This document shows, one piece after another, positions 1 through 9,844 of a stretch of 62,151 nt of DNA. Under the pieces are notes generated by a model. The model saw only the letters and a list, made by a program, of their open reading frames with translations, was not told the DNA's origin and searched no databases. Position 1 is the stretch's first letter; every line of letters starts with the position of its first letter. Source of the stretch: Dinochytrium kinnereticum (lineage: Eukaryota > Chytridiomycota > Chytridiomycetes > Chytridiales > Chytridiaceae); the NCBI GenBank assembly GCA_027604005.1, contig JADGJT010000110.1, forward strand, positions 1 through 62,151, written 5' to 3'. The translations under genes and the position numbers were made by a program.

Positions 1-212
1 TTGAAATGGCTGCGTATGAACGTTTTTAGAGTTAAAAAAGGAAACAAAAAAAAAACAACCCAAATGATTAGAGAAATTAAAACAAAAAAAACGAGGGTTT
101 CGATTAATAAGAAAAAAACAAGAAAAACAAAAAAGGTATGAATTGAAGCTCAACGAATCAACCACATGAAAACAGAAACACCATTAACTCCACCAACCAA
201 GTTATCCTCCAA

Positions 213-2319
213 TCAATCCAACAACCCGCACTCCCCAAACACCTCCACAACCCTCACATTCCCCGGAAAACTCACCCCCCCAAACAGCCCACCCTTACCC
301 CACTCCCCCCGTCCCCCCAAACTCCCCGTCCCTTCACCCCCCACCTCCCCAACCCAAGTCGTCGCCGCAGAATTCGCCGACCCAGTCCGGCTCATAGCCA
401 CACCCCCGACAGACGACGAGGCAATCATCGTCGACAACGACGAGATGGATGACGTCCGCCTCCTCAGACTCGTCGTCGTCGTCGCCATCGCCACGGGAGA
501 CCCTTCGGCCACGAGAAGGGGTTTGAGTTTGAACTGCGGGGGCGGGGAGAGCGGGGTTGACGCTGGGAGCGAGTGACGATGAGAGGCGGTGTCGGTTGAG
601 AAGGCGGTGATGGAGGTGGAGGTGGAGGTGATGGAGGTTGTGCGGTTATTGTGGTGGGACGTTCCTGGGATGGGGATGGGTGAGGACGTTGGGGTGCTAG
701 CGTCGGCCGACGTGGTGTCGGTGGGTGACGCAGCAACAGGTGACAAGCAGGCGGAATGACCGCAAGAAGACGACACGTGGGAAGCATCCAAAGTGGAAGC
801 AACAGCAGCTCCCAAGGACCCAATACCGGGCCTCCTCCCAACTCTCACAACATGTGGCACAATCCCCGCCAACCTCACAACAGAGGCGTCGACCGAATCC
901 ACATGCACGACACTCCCCAAGCTCACCACCGCCTCACACTTTGCATGCTCGTCGGCAAAGAACAAGACACGTCGCGGGTCCAATCCAGCCTTGAACAGCC
1001 CCGAAGTGCGGAGCAGGGACAGGATCTGGCGAGTCTCTGGGTTTGAGGTGGTGACGGCCATGAGGTGGACAATGTAGCGCGGGTGTGTGAGGAGGGTGAG
1101 GAGGTGGGTGAGGGAGTGCTCCGTGAATGCGTAGTTTGGGTGCATGGGGTCCGGGGAGGGGTTCCAGAGGATGACCTGGTTGGTTGGAAGGCAGGAAGGG
1201 GTTGTTAGCGTGGGAAAGTAAAAGATTTAAATGCAAAGCAGGGGGAGCGTGGGAAAGTTGAAATGAGAAAAGAGCGTGGGAAAGTTGAGTGTGTGAGTGA
1301 AGAGATGGGCGTGGGAAAGTCGAATGAAGTGGCGTGGGAAAGTTATGAACAGTGAGAGGGTGGGAAAGCAAAAAGGAAACATTAAAATTAAAATAAATTT
1401 AGCCAGTGTTGCACAGGGATGGTCAAGGCAGTCAGGCAGGCTGCAGACCAGGCAGGCAAGGTGAGAGCAGTGACGGCGAGAGTGTTTCACATCACACGTC
1501 ACCGACCAACCTGACTCTGAAACCTCTGCACCCTCGTGTGGGGTGAGGCAGCGATCAGCTGCTGCAGGAGGGCTGTCCACAGCGATGGAGTGCAAAAAAA
1601 AGGAAGTAAAAGGATGATGGCTGGCATGCATGGAAAAGAAAGAAGAAAGCAGAGCAACGAAATAAGGAGCCATCACGCCTCGCTTTGCGCTTCTCTGCTC
1701 GTCTTTCAGGCTAGAAACTCACATTTTGAACAGAGATGGAGAGCACAATGTTCTTTGCATTCCGAGGAAAAGAAAACAATGACCTCCTCATATTCTGGAA
1801 CCTGGGGTCCTTCCCAGAAGCCGCGGACGAGTGAGACGAGACAGGTAGTCTCGTGGAGGAAGACGACGCATTTGCCGCAGCATTCAAGCGTTTGAGGTCG
1901 TTCAGGTGAGCGTCCTGACGGCGAGTGGAGGTGTCGATTCTGAGAAGCACCTCCTCATGAAGGTCAGCGTCCTTGTCGTCTTCTGAAGCATTGGAGAAGG
2001 ATGTTTTGAAGGGTAGCATGAAGAAGAGGAGGGAGACGAGGCGGAGGGAGAGGTAGGACGCGGCGGCGGAGAGGCAAAGGAGGAGGATAGGATGACGCCT
2101 GATCAGGAGGAGGAACCATTTCGGAAGCGGCGAGTGTGAGGAGGGTGATGAGAGTGTTGCGGGGTGCTTGAGAGCGAGCGAGGAGGAGGAGGAGGATGGT
2201 GAGGAGCTGAGACGGCGGTGTGATGGGCTCCTCCTCGCTGTCATGAAGGCGGCCAGCAGCATGGATGGAGAAGTCTTTGGCGGTTGTTGGGGGGAGGAGG
2301 AGGAGGCTGATCTGAACAT
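213..2319 (-). CDS. PEX22-like peroxisomal membrane protein
   Basis: Two exons, 2319-1723 and 1175-213, joined in phase 0 across a 547-bp GT-AG intron, give 519 aa. The N-terminal part is Ser-rich and then has a hydrophobic, probably membrane-spanning stretch around residues 65-100. After the splice comes a Rossmann-like segment (ILWNPSPDPMHP at the junction, then LLRTSGLFKAGLDPRRVLFF and VVHVDS). From memory this resembles the plant PEX22 core: a strand-helix unit ending in a GL..-KVLF stretch, then an IDS stretch. PEX22 anchors the ubiquitin-conjugating enzyme PEX4 to peroxisomes, where it recycles the import receptor PEX5. The last ~190 residues are Ser/Thr-rich low-complexity sequence that I cannot assign, so the protein is longer than usual for the family. 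The intron carries a spaced repeat, listed separately. The family call is moderately sure; the tail could hide further introns. Confidence 0.6.
1208..1369. repeat. Six spaced copies of a GCGTGGGAAAGT motif in the PEX22-like intron
   Basis: Near-identical 12-mers start at about 1208, 1247, 1274, 1309 and 1332, with a degenerate sixth near 1358, separated by 11-27 bp of unrelated sequence. They lie wholly inside the 547-bp intron of the PEX22-like gene. On the gene's sense strand the motif reads ACTTTCCCACGC. Spacing is irregular, so this is not a simple tandem repeat; binding sites or a decayed minisatellite are both possible. Confidence 0.7.
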
Positions 2320-3480
2320 GATGGTTGACTATGGAGAATGAAAGAAGGAATGCAAAAAGGACGGGGTATGGATGGATGGATGGATGGGAGTGAGATGGAT
2401 GGATGCAATCAATAATAATTTATAATTAATGCAACAAGAATAATAATAACAGCGATAACAGCAGCGGTGATGATGATAAAACACAAATAAACAATTAAAA
2501 GATCAATTATAATTAATTAATAATAATTTATTATTAATTTAATTTAATTTACAAATTCGCATCAGTGAGAGAGGCGTGAAGGTCAGCAGATGCGCACATG
2601 TGGCCAGAGAGGGTGGGTGACGTATGTCGCATTCCTGTGTCACAGCGAGCATCTGCAAGCAAGATCAGGTGGTGGGTGGTTGTTCGTCACACCATCACTC
2701 ACCACTGAATGGCATCTTCAACCAGCCAGGGACTGAAGTGAAGCCTCTGCATCGTTCATTTCTTTCCACAACCTTGTTTGGTAGTTGTTGAACCATGAGG
2801 GAAAAGAGCAAAGGATTTCGAACTCGTCGAGACAACTAAAAACAGCTCATTTAACAAAGAGATCTATGCGAAAAGCATATTTTGCATGAGAACTATGAAG
2901 AACTTCAGAGCATCAGGTATCGCCCTGACCTGCTGAACCTCACTGACCCGGACTTGAAATATAGGGTCCAGGTGTCGATTTTGGCTGTCGTGGATGGAAA
3001 TCAGAGTGGTGCAGTAGTAGCAAATTCGCTTGTTTCTTTCGCTTCCAGCGCTCTCCTCTATGGACTCGCACGCTTCATTTTGGAATTGTTGACGCGCACA
3101 GATCAAGTCCTTCTGACGAGGTCAGTTTGGCTTATTTACTCCCACTTAAGGTTTCCCTATAATGTTTTCTTCACTTGAGTTCAAATGAGTTTATCCTTGG
3201 AATGTCAAAGGTATGAATCCGACGCGTCAATACGCGTTACTGTTTCCCAACGTCAGTCCTTTCACCATGACAAGAAGAAACCGTATGGCCCTCATGAGCA
3301 GGTTAAAATCGGAGCTAAAGGATCATTGGTGAATGAATAAGAGAGGTTGGTCCGAGTGTGGAGCGTTTGGATGAAATAGTAGAGGTTTCAGAAGCTTGGG
3401 ATGCCTAGTGGATCCTTCTCGTGACAGGGTATAAAGGAGCGAGCTCCTTGATGAAATAAGCTAAGCAAGAAAGTCAATAA
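2320..3480. other. Intergenic: GGAT microsatellite, AT-rich tract, no gene recognised
   Basis: A short (GGAT)n run lies around 2367-2389 just upstream of the PEX22-like start. A very AT-rich stretch follows (about 2405-2555). Between about 2860 and 3180 both strands carry open frames of 80-100 codons, but neither resembles a family I know and no splicing improves them. I see no RNA gene. Confidence 0.5.
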
Positions 3481-3534
3481 ATCACTGCATTGGACCCTCG
3501 ACCTCCCAGAGTTTAACTTAGGAAAACTAAACAA

Positions 3535-3875
3535 CATAAGTGGGTATGTCCCTGACCGGAGCATTTGCTCGCCGCGTGTCTCTTTAATTCACTTCAACCC
3601 TGATGCGGCGGGTAACCTTCCCACCACAACTGGATTGAGGTTGGCCAACTTCATCCCCATCCAGAGGAACTCCTACAGCGAGACTCACCCCACCGCGCTC
3701 TAAATCAGGGGACTTGTGTTGACCAACTTGACAGCTTTCACTGTGCAGAGGTTGCCCGCTGAAAAGTACCAGATCAGGTTCTCGGCTTTGAAGCACTTTG
3801 GCAGGATCAACGCTCTCGTTGGAGGCAATGACTTTGACACTGTTCTGCCCAGCACTTTTTACCTTGCTTACTAAG
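3535..3875 (+). pseudogene. Decayed C-terminal fragment, possibly of a secreted subtilase-like protein
   Basis: One forward frame reads almost without interruption for about 110 codons (NISGYVPDRSICSPRVSL, then GLRLANFIPIQRNSY, one in-frame TAA at about 3702-3704, then LTNLTAFTVQRLPAEKYQI, RFSALKHFG and a terminal FYLAY stop). A block of the type KYQIRFSALKHFG followed by a short beta-strand ending is reminiscent of the C-terminal Ig/fn3-like domain of fungal extracellular subtilases, as I remember them. No protease catalytic motif is present. The in-frame stop and the absence of any upstream domain suggest a gene remnant. The family assignment is weak. Confidence 0.3.
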
Positions 3876-6800
3876 TGGTGACGGGGTTTCTTGTTCCTTT
3901 TGTTTTTTTTTTAAGATTACTCATTCTTTTTATGATCTTTGCTCTTTAGATGTTAAAGAAAGACCTCAATAATGCGTTGTTTACTCTTCCTTTTTTATTT
4001 TTTTGCTCTTTGGTTATTCGTTGGAATAAAGGATGCGAATCTAGTTTTTCTTTATGAAATAGTGATCCCAAAATCCGTGAAGTTTTGTTCGCCTGTTTGT
4101 ATTTTTCGAAAGATAGATAAAGGTCTTGACAGAACAGAGAACACCTCTTTATTTGAAAAACACAGGTTGTTTTTTAACCTAACCAAAACGATCGAATCAT
4201 TGTTTATTCTATATATAATTAATTTGACGAGTGGTAGAATACCCAGGCAATATTTACAAAAAAGGAAAAAAAAGGAAAATTATATGATGAAGGGGATGAT
4301 GAGTATACTATAAAAACACGTCAAGACATCATAAGCATCCACACCTTCCCTCTCCTAAACTTTGCACCCCCGAATCTTCTCAAACCCTCCTACCCACCTC
4401 CCTTTCTTCTTCAACGGTTTTGTTCCATCAATGTCGGGGTAAGAGCCAAGAGGCTCCGCCCTCCCCATTCCCTTCCTCTCCCTCCGCCTTTGCGCTGGCG
4501 TTTTCAGCCATTCTTTCACATCCGCCCTGAACTTCCTCCACAAGACAGACTTGGTTCCCACCACTGTAGCAGATAATTTTGTGTATGGGTCATGCGTGTT
4601 TGGCGGGGCGCAGTGGGAAAGGTTGAGAGAGAGAGCTTGTCAAGGCGTCACGTTGCGGGACGCGGGGTGCTTCTTTTCATCCTTTTTCCTTTTTTTTCCC
4701 TGTTCTCGGGATTTGTCGGGAAGGGAAGGGGGTGTAAAACAGGTGCTTTGACATTGAATAAAGGGGACTTGACTTGGGGGGGATTGTAATAAAGGAGATT
4801 CATTTCACGCACTTCTGGTTCTAGTGGGAAAACCAGAATTAGCGCTACACCACCTGCTCTCCCCAAAGTCTATGATCGTGCCATTCCACACCTCAAGTGA
4901 AGAGTTTTCAAGCACGAAAAAGGACGATTTGAAAACAAATTCATCAAGCACATCATCCTCATGAATGAAATCTGTGGTAGCATGGCCTGTTTACACGTTT
5001 ACCTTTTCTCAGAGGGGTTTTTTTTATGATAAGGAATTTGTAGTATTTTTCTTGTCTTTATTTCCCCTATCTACCCCACGTCTTGTATATGACTCGTTCA
5101 GTACTCTTCTATTACGCATAGAGGCGCGTGCTTCTATGCCAATCTTTGATTTCTCTGCTCATGTGTCCTGAAGATCAGCAAAAAAGAGAGGATATAGTGC
5201 CATCCAATAGAAATAACAGGTTGAATCACAGGAGAAAAGAACGTAAAAACGGTTAAGCTCTGGCCGGAAGCCACAAAAATTATAAGTGGATGTATAAAAT
5301 AATAAGTGGCCTACAAAAACCATAATCAAACACGCCTCTTTTTTTTATTATTTTTACTGGGCCATGTTATATGTAAAATGTTAAAAATTCAAAAAAGAAC
5401 TTCCCACTAAGGCCGGATCTTTGTGTTTGTGGTTTTTAGAACTTAGAGATTTATTTGCTTGTTGAGAGTGATTTTGAGTTAGTTTTCCACCATTTAACCC
5501 TTCCTTTTTTATATACGTTAGGATTTTCTCTTTGCGGCATGAGGCGTCACCATTGACGTCTCTCCTGAGGCCGATGGGTCCTCGCCGCAATGCCAATAAA
5601 AAGTTCAAACATAACTTAGAATAGTGGAAAGACGAGGGGAGGGAAGAAGAGTTAATATGGGGCTCCGCAACTCCCCCAGAACGCGTCAAAACGCGTAAAC
5701 TTAACATAAAACCAAACAGAGTATTTGCTTCATCAACTACCGAAAAAAAAAATCCAAGCTTTCGCTAAAAACACTTGAGATTTCCTCTCTTTCTGATTGG
5801 ACGGTCTCGTCGCGATGATATGAGGGTACCGGAAACCCTGACCTGCGTCCTTCCCATTCAGTTCTTCCTTGAAGTACTGATTATATATGTTATAACCGGC
5901 CAAGCTGCTCACTGCCAAAGGCCTTCCGCGCCGTCAGTGGCCACTTCCCCCCCCCCCCCACATGGTCTTACTACACCGTCCTCTCATGAGATGACCTTGC
6001 GAAAGTCGATGGTCGGTACCCATTTACTGGTGTTGGAACGCGAATAGGCCTGCCGGCCAAGCGTGCATTTTCTTTCAGGCGGTATTCCAGCGACCCCTTG
6101 AACCCCGTCAAACGCCGGCGAGCCACTCTATCCACTGCCGTTTGGCGTCGATCCCTTTGTGAGGTAAAATGATTAATAGAAAGATGCCCGAAGACCAGGG
6201 TTCGCTTTGAGTAGGCTCACCATGATGATTTCTTCTTCCATGTTGTTAATTGTCGTCGAGGTACGGGGGGGGTTATTGATGATGGGGGTGACGGTCGTCT
6301 CTTGAGGCTGTGACTTTGGAAATAAAAGTCAAGTTTGGGGTTTACAAGGACAGGCTGTGAATTCAGCTTACACGTGCTAGGGATTTGCAGAATGAGTGCC
6401 AGTTGTAAGAACAAGGGACGAGTTGCATACCAGCATAATGAGATTGTCGTTGATCACGGGGAACGATCTACATTAACGAACGTTGCATGTGCTGTGAGAG
6501 TCGCCCTTCGTACACTCAATTCTGGACATCAATTTACTTAGAGCGGATAAACTTCATTGTCCTTACAGAGAACAACGAACGTAGCTGGTTGAATGAAGAA
6601 GACAAAGAGCGTCCTAACATTTAAATGCTGACGGCAGCGAAAGCAGATGGCTGGCTCGCAGGTTAACAATTCCTGTCATAGGCTCCTTGGTGAAGCCATC
6701 TCTATGAGGGATTCCCAGGTTCTCCTTGTAACTTACCAATGGCTGGACCAGCATCTCTGCAGTGTGTTTCTTGTTGGGCATGTGTCACAGGAGGATGGAC

Positions 6801-7372
6801 AGTACAGATCTTTGACAAACCTTCGATACACATGCCAAGTGCAGACTTTTCAAAGCTGCACAGGCGGATGCCAAAAGATTCAATGGATGGGGGTGTACTT
6901 GACGGTCATCATCCACTGCATTTATGGCGTTTGTGGTTCTTGCATCAGTTTTGGGTTGGTATGCTCCCAGCCTTCACAAAGTCCGTTGTGAACTCACGTC
7001 TCAGCACGCACTGCTCTGGGTCGAAGCATCTGCAAGAGAATGAATACTTGGAGGGATCCGTTTCTGGAATCTAAAGAGGAATGTGAATCCAAAAGTCACC
7101 GGGACTCGAGGGATGTATTCCATAATCAAGCAAAGACCAAGTGAACTGTACGGAGTATTGCTGTCCACCTCACCGATCGTTTTAAATTCAGCCATTCACT
7201 TAACACATAAATGACGGATATGAGATGAGCTTGGGATGTGCGCGATGCTTGTTTTGAGGACAAAGAGAATATTTCTCTTTCGACTGTGTGAAGACCGTCA
7301 CGTTCATCCATGGTAAATCAGTTGATCGGCGGTGATCTCTTCTCAACTGTTTAAGATTAACAACCCCATCTG
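3876..7372. other. Gene-poor intergenic region
   Basis: About 3.5 kb without a convincing gene apart from the weak ORF at 4355-4650. It holds a poly-C run near 5945-5960 and several A/T-rich stretches. Open frames of 60-114 codons occur on both strands, for example around 5381-5707 (-) and 6647-7074 (+). None shows a recognisable motif, splice-compatible partner or codon pattern. The 6650-7070 part has more balanced base composition than its surroundings and could be old coding or mobile sequence, but I cannot identify it. Confidence 0.4.
4355..4650 (-). CDS. Possible small basic protein (partial or pseudogene)
   Basis: An open minus-strand frame ends at 4355 and codes for a strongly basic segment (SVLWRKFRADVKEWLKTP, then QRRRERKGMGRAEPL and TKPLKKKGRW). 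The frame is open up to a stop near 4650 but contains no upstream ATG. A first exon was looked for (an ATG at about 4681 and an acceptor CTACAG just before the basic segment), but the phases do not match. The composition (Arg/Lys/Trp, ordered) looks more like real protein than chance, perhaps ribosomal or RNA-associated. I do not recognise the family. Confidence 0.25.
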
Positions 7373-7480
7373 GTGAGTGGATTTGGTGATTCTGCATTTT
7401 CTTGCGTTTTCTTCTCTTCCTTGCGCTTTCAAAACTTGACCTCTATTTCGACGTTATCAGCAACAGCGAGAACAAACATC

Positions 7481-8522
7481 ATGACCCACGCTGCAAACGG
7501 ACGATGCCAGCTTAAAAGCTCCCAAGGCGACCCCTTTGCCTTAGAGGTCTCAAGCTCAACCTACAAGAAGGAGATCGATCACACGATAGCCGAGATCGCG
7601 GCCGACATAAGTGACAGGGAGGAATGGTTGACTCCACTATCATCCACATCATTTAGGGCGCCACTAGGAGCATCGCCGATCTTTCGGGACTCTGTCCTGT
7701 CTAGAAACTACTTGCCAGCTCCGGGTGGTCTGGACCAAGCCCGCCGCAAGCCGGCCTCAAAGTCTTTTCCAGTAACCGCAACTGGAAAAGATGTGTATGC
7801 ATTTTCCATGCCGTCCAGGGAATTGAGAGTGAGTTTTTTTGAGCTTTTACGAGTTGATTCTAAAGCCTTTGTAGATGCTTAACAAGAAATGGGCCGAGAT
7901 CCTTGAGAAAGATTATTCTCTCTTCCATTTTAACAGCCTGGATGCCTCAACCCCATCAACGAAGTACATGGTTCCTGCCTTATCCGAGCCGACATTAGAG
8001 GCTTACAACGTCACGTCAACCCCCAACTCCAGCAAGTACCCCCTCCCGACCATGGATTCCGGGTTCGAATCCTCTAGATCTTCTGGAACGATCCCCAGTG
8101 TTCTCCGCGAGTCAACGAGCGACGACGGCACAGTTGAGACCGCCATTCAACAAGAATCGACGCCTAGTGCTTTGACCCGATATGACATCAACCTCGATCC
8201 AATCAACTACCCCCTGAAATCCTCATTCGAGTTTGATGACGATGAGCTGGTGCCAGTCCATTTGGAGGCTTTCGAGTCACCCTCGCCAAGGCGGCGTGGT
8301 CTGTGGCTTCAGAACGCTTCATCACATCTGAAGAAGCTTTTTACCGGTGTTGTTACGAAAAGGCGGGGCCAGCAAACTGATAGGGCTGAGGCGGTTTCGG
8401 CAGATCTTAATCTTGGTGCCAAGCCAGCGGTAGATAAGAGCCGAAGGCTGCTAGCTTATTTGAGGAGAATCGGGATTTTTTTCTTGAAGCTCAAACTGAG
8501 GAGAAAGCACGGCTGCGCTTGA
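7481..8522 (+). CDS. Hypothetical protein, 331 aa
   Basis: Two exons, 7481-7828 and 7875-8522, join in phase 0 across a 46-bp intron (GTGAGT...TTGTAG). A second GTGAGT...TATCAG pair in the leader, about 7374-7460, looks like a 5'-UTR intron, which supports the ATG at 7481. The first exon encodes a polar segment, with EIDHTIAEIAADISDREEW as a likely helix. The second is Ser/Thr/Pro-rich and ends in a strongly basic tail (VTKRRGQQTDR, then KSRRLLAYLRRIGIFFLKLKL). The tail could be an amphipathic membrane-binding helix. No known domain is recognised; the gene stands alone between two gene-poor stretches. Confidence 0.55.
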
Positions 8523-9844
8523 GGCTTCTTTTTTGACTTTTTTTTATTTAAATACATGACCCTTTTACCGTTTAATTCTTAGACTATTTCCGAAAGTTGA
8601 TTTTTTTTTTTCTGTTATCCTTTTGTTTTTCATGGTCTCTCAGTACTCTCTTCGCTCTTTATCTCCAGACTAAGCTCATTGTATAAACAGGTTAGGAGAT
8701 GAACCAGGGTATTATAAACCTGAACATTGGTGAGTTGAAAAAGAAGTTCTATTCGCTCCGTACCATGAAAAAAAAGGGAACTTCTACAGAAACGCGCCTG
8801 GCCATCCCACCGCAACCACATGATAAGCCATGTTCCACCGTTTGGTTTAATTGATATGATGTAGTCAGAGATTCAACATCCACATAGACAGCCTAGGTGT
8901 AAAACGTTCAATCGGCTCGCTACAATCAATTGATGTTGATTGCAAAGCAGCGAAGCTAAAGTGCTCTTTCTAAGATCTATTTTAAATAATATGTATAAAA
9001 CTATGTACTCTTCGCAAAAGAGGAGACTACGAGACACTGCTTCTTTATGTATTTCATCTCATAGTTTATTCCCCTGTAAGTTACTTATGTTTTTCAACAC
9101 CCTCGAGTTCTTTCAGTTATGAACTCCATGGTCTCTTTTAATTCCATCCCCCTTAATTACCTTTCTTTTTTGCAATAAACACACTTTGCTCAATTGCTTA
9201 TTCTTCGTATTTCTCTTATTTGCAACTACAGCCATATAAAATCATTGCGTATTGCCAATGTATATCACAGGCTATTAAAAATAAAAAGTTAAAACAAAAA
9301 TATTCTAGTTCCCAATTGCGGCGGGGGTTGGGGTTGTCGGAGGGATAATTAATAATGTTGGTGATGGGGGAGGAAAGGCTGATATTTGTTAGCACGGTGG
9401 TTTTGGTGGGCATGCATTTAGGTGATGTTCTTAAAGGTGCTATGACTGTGATGAACGTGCCGTTCCCATGTTTGTTGTTGGGCGTCGTTTCCCCTGCCGT
9501 ATAAAGATTACTAGGTATCTCGGCAGGCAATATAGCCGGGCGAGAAGCAAAGAGAAGAAAAGGCGACTGGTTTCTCTCCTTTCTTGGAGCTCCCACGCGA
9601 AACAAAAAACCCAACAAAACCGCAAAGCACAGCAGCAGAAGGTTAAAAAAAAAAAAGAATTGGGTTTCACCACACGCGCAGCCAGAATGCGGTCAACAAG
9701 TGTAACAAAGACCCCATCTAAACCACCCACTTTAAAAACGGCGTTCTACCCTTGTGACGCGAATAATGATAAGCAAAGGTCCTCGGGAGTGCATTCCACG
9801 AGTGAAAGTTTACACCAGTTTTTTCAACAATAATAATATTAACA
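8523..9844. other. Intergenic, no gene recognised
   Basis: Contains T-rich tracts directly after the 8522 stop (probable 3' UTR and poly(A) region) and A-rich runs near 9640. A signal-peptide exon for the downstream LRR gene was looked for here. The short frame near 9453 (ATG AAC GTG CCG...) is hydrophobic but its phase does not join the LRR gene. No RNA gene seen. Confidence 0.4.

Noticed and set aside
725..1077. Several overlapping plus-strand open frames
   Set aside because: Low-complexity shadows of the PEX22-like exon on the other strand.
5381..5707. 108-codon minus-strand frame
   Set aside because: No ortholog-like motif or splice partner; composition fits non-coding sequence.
8061..8072. 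GGGTTCGAATCC, a perfect tRNA B-box-like sequence
   Set aside because: No A-box, acceptor stem or anticodon arm fits around it; it lies in an open coding frame (DSGFESS).
9453..9506. Short hydrophobic frame (MNVPFPCLLLGVVSPA) as a signal-peptide exon of the LRR-SAM gene
   Set aside because: The phase of its only donor does not match the acceptor needed for the LRR frame.
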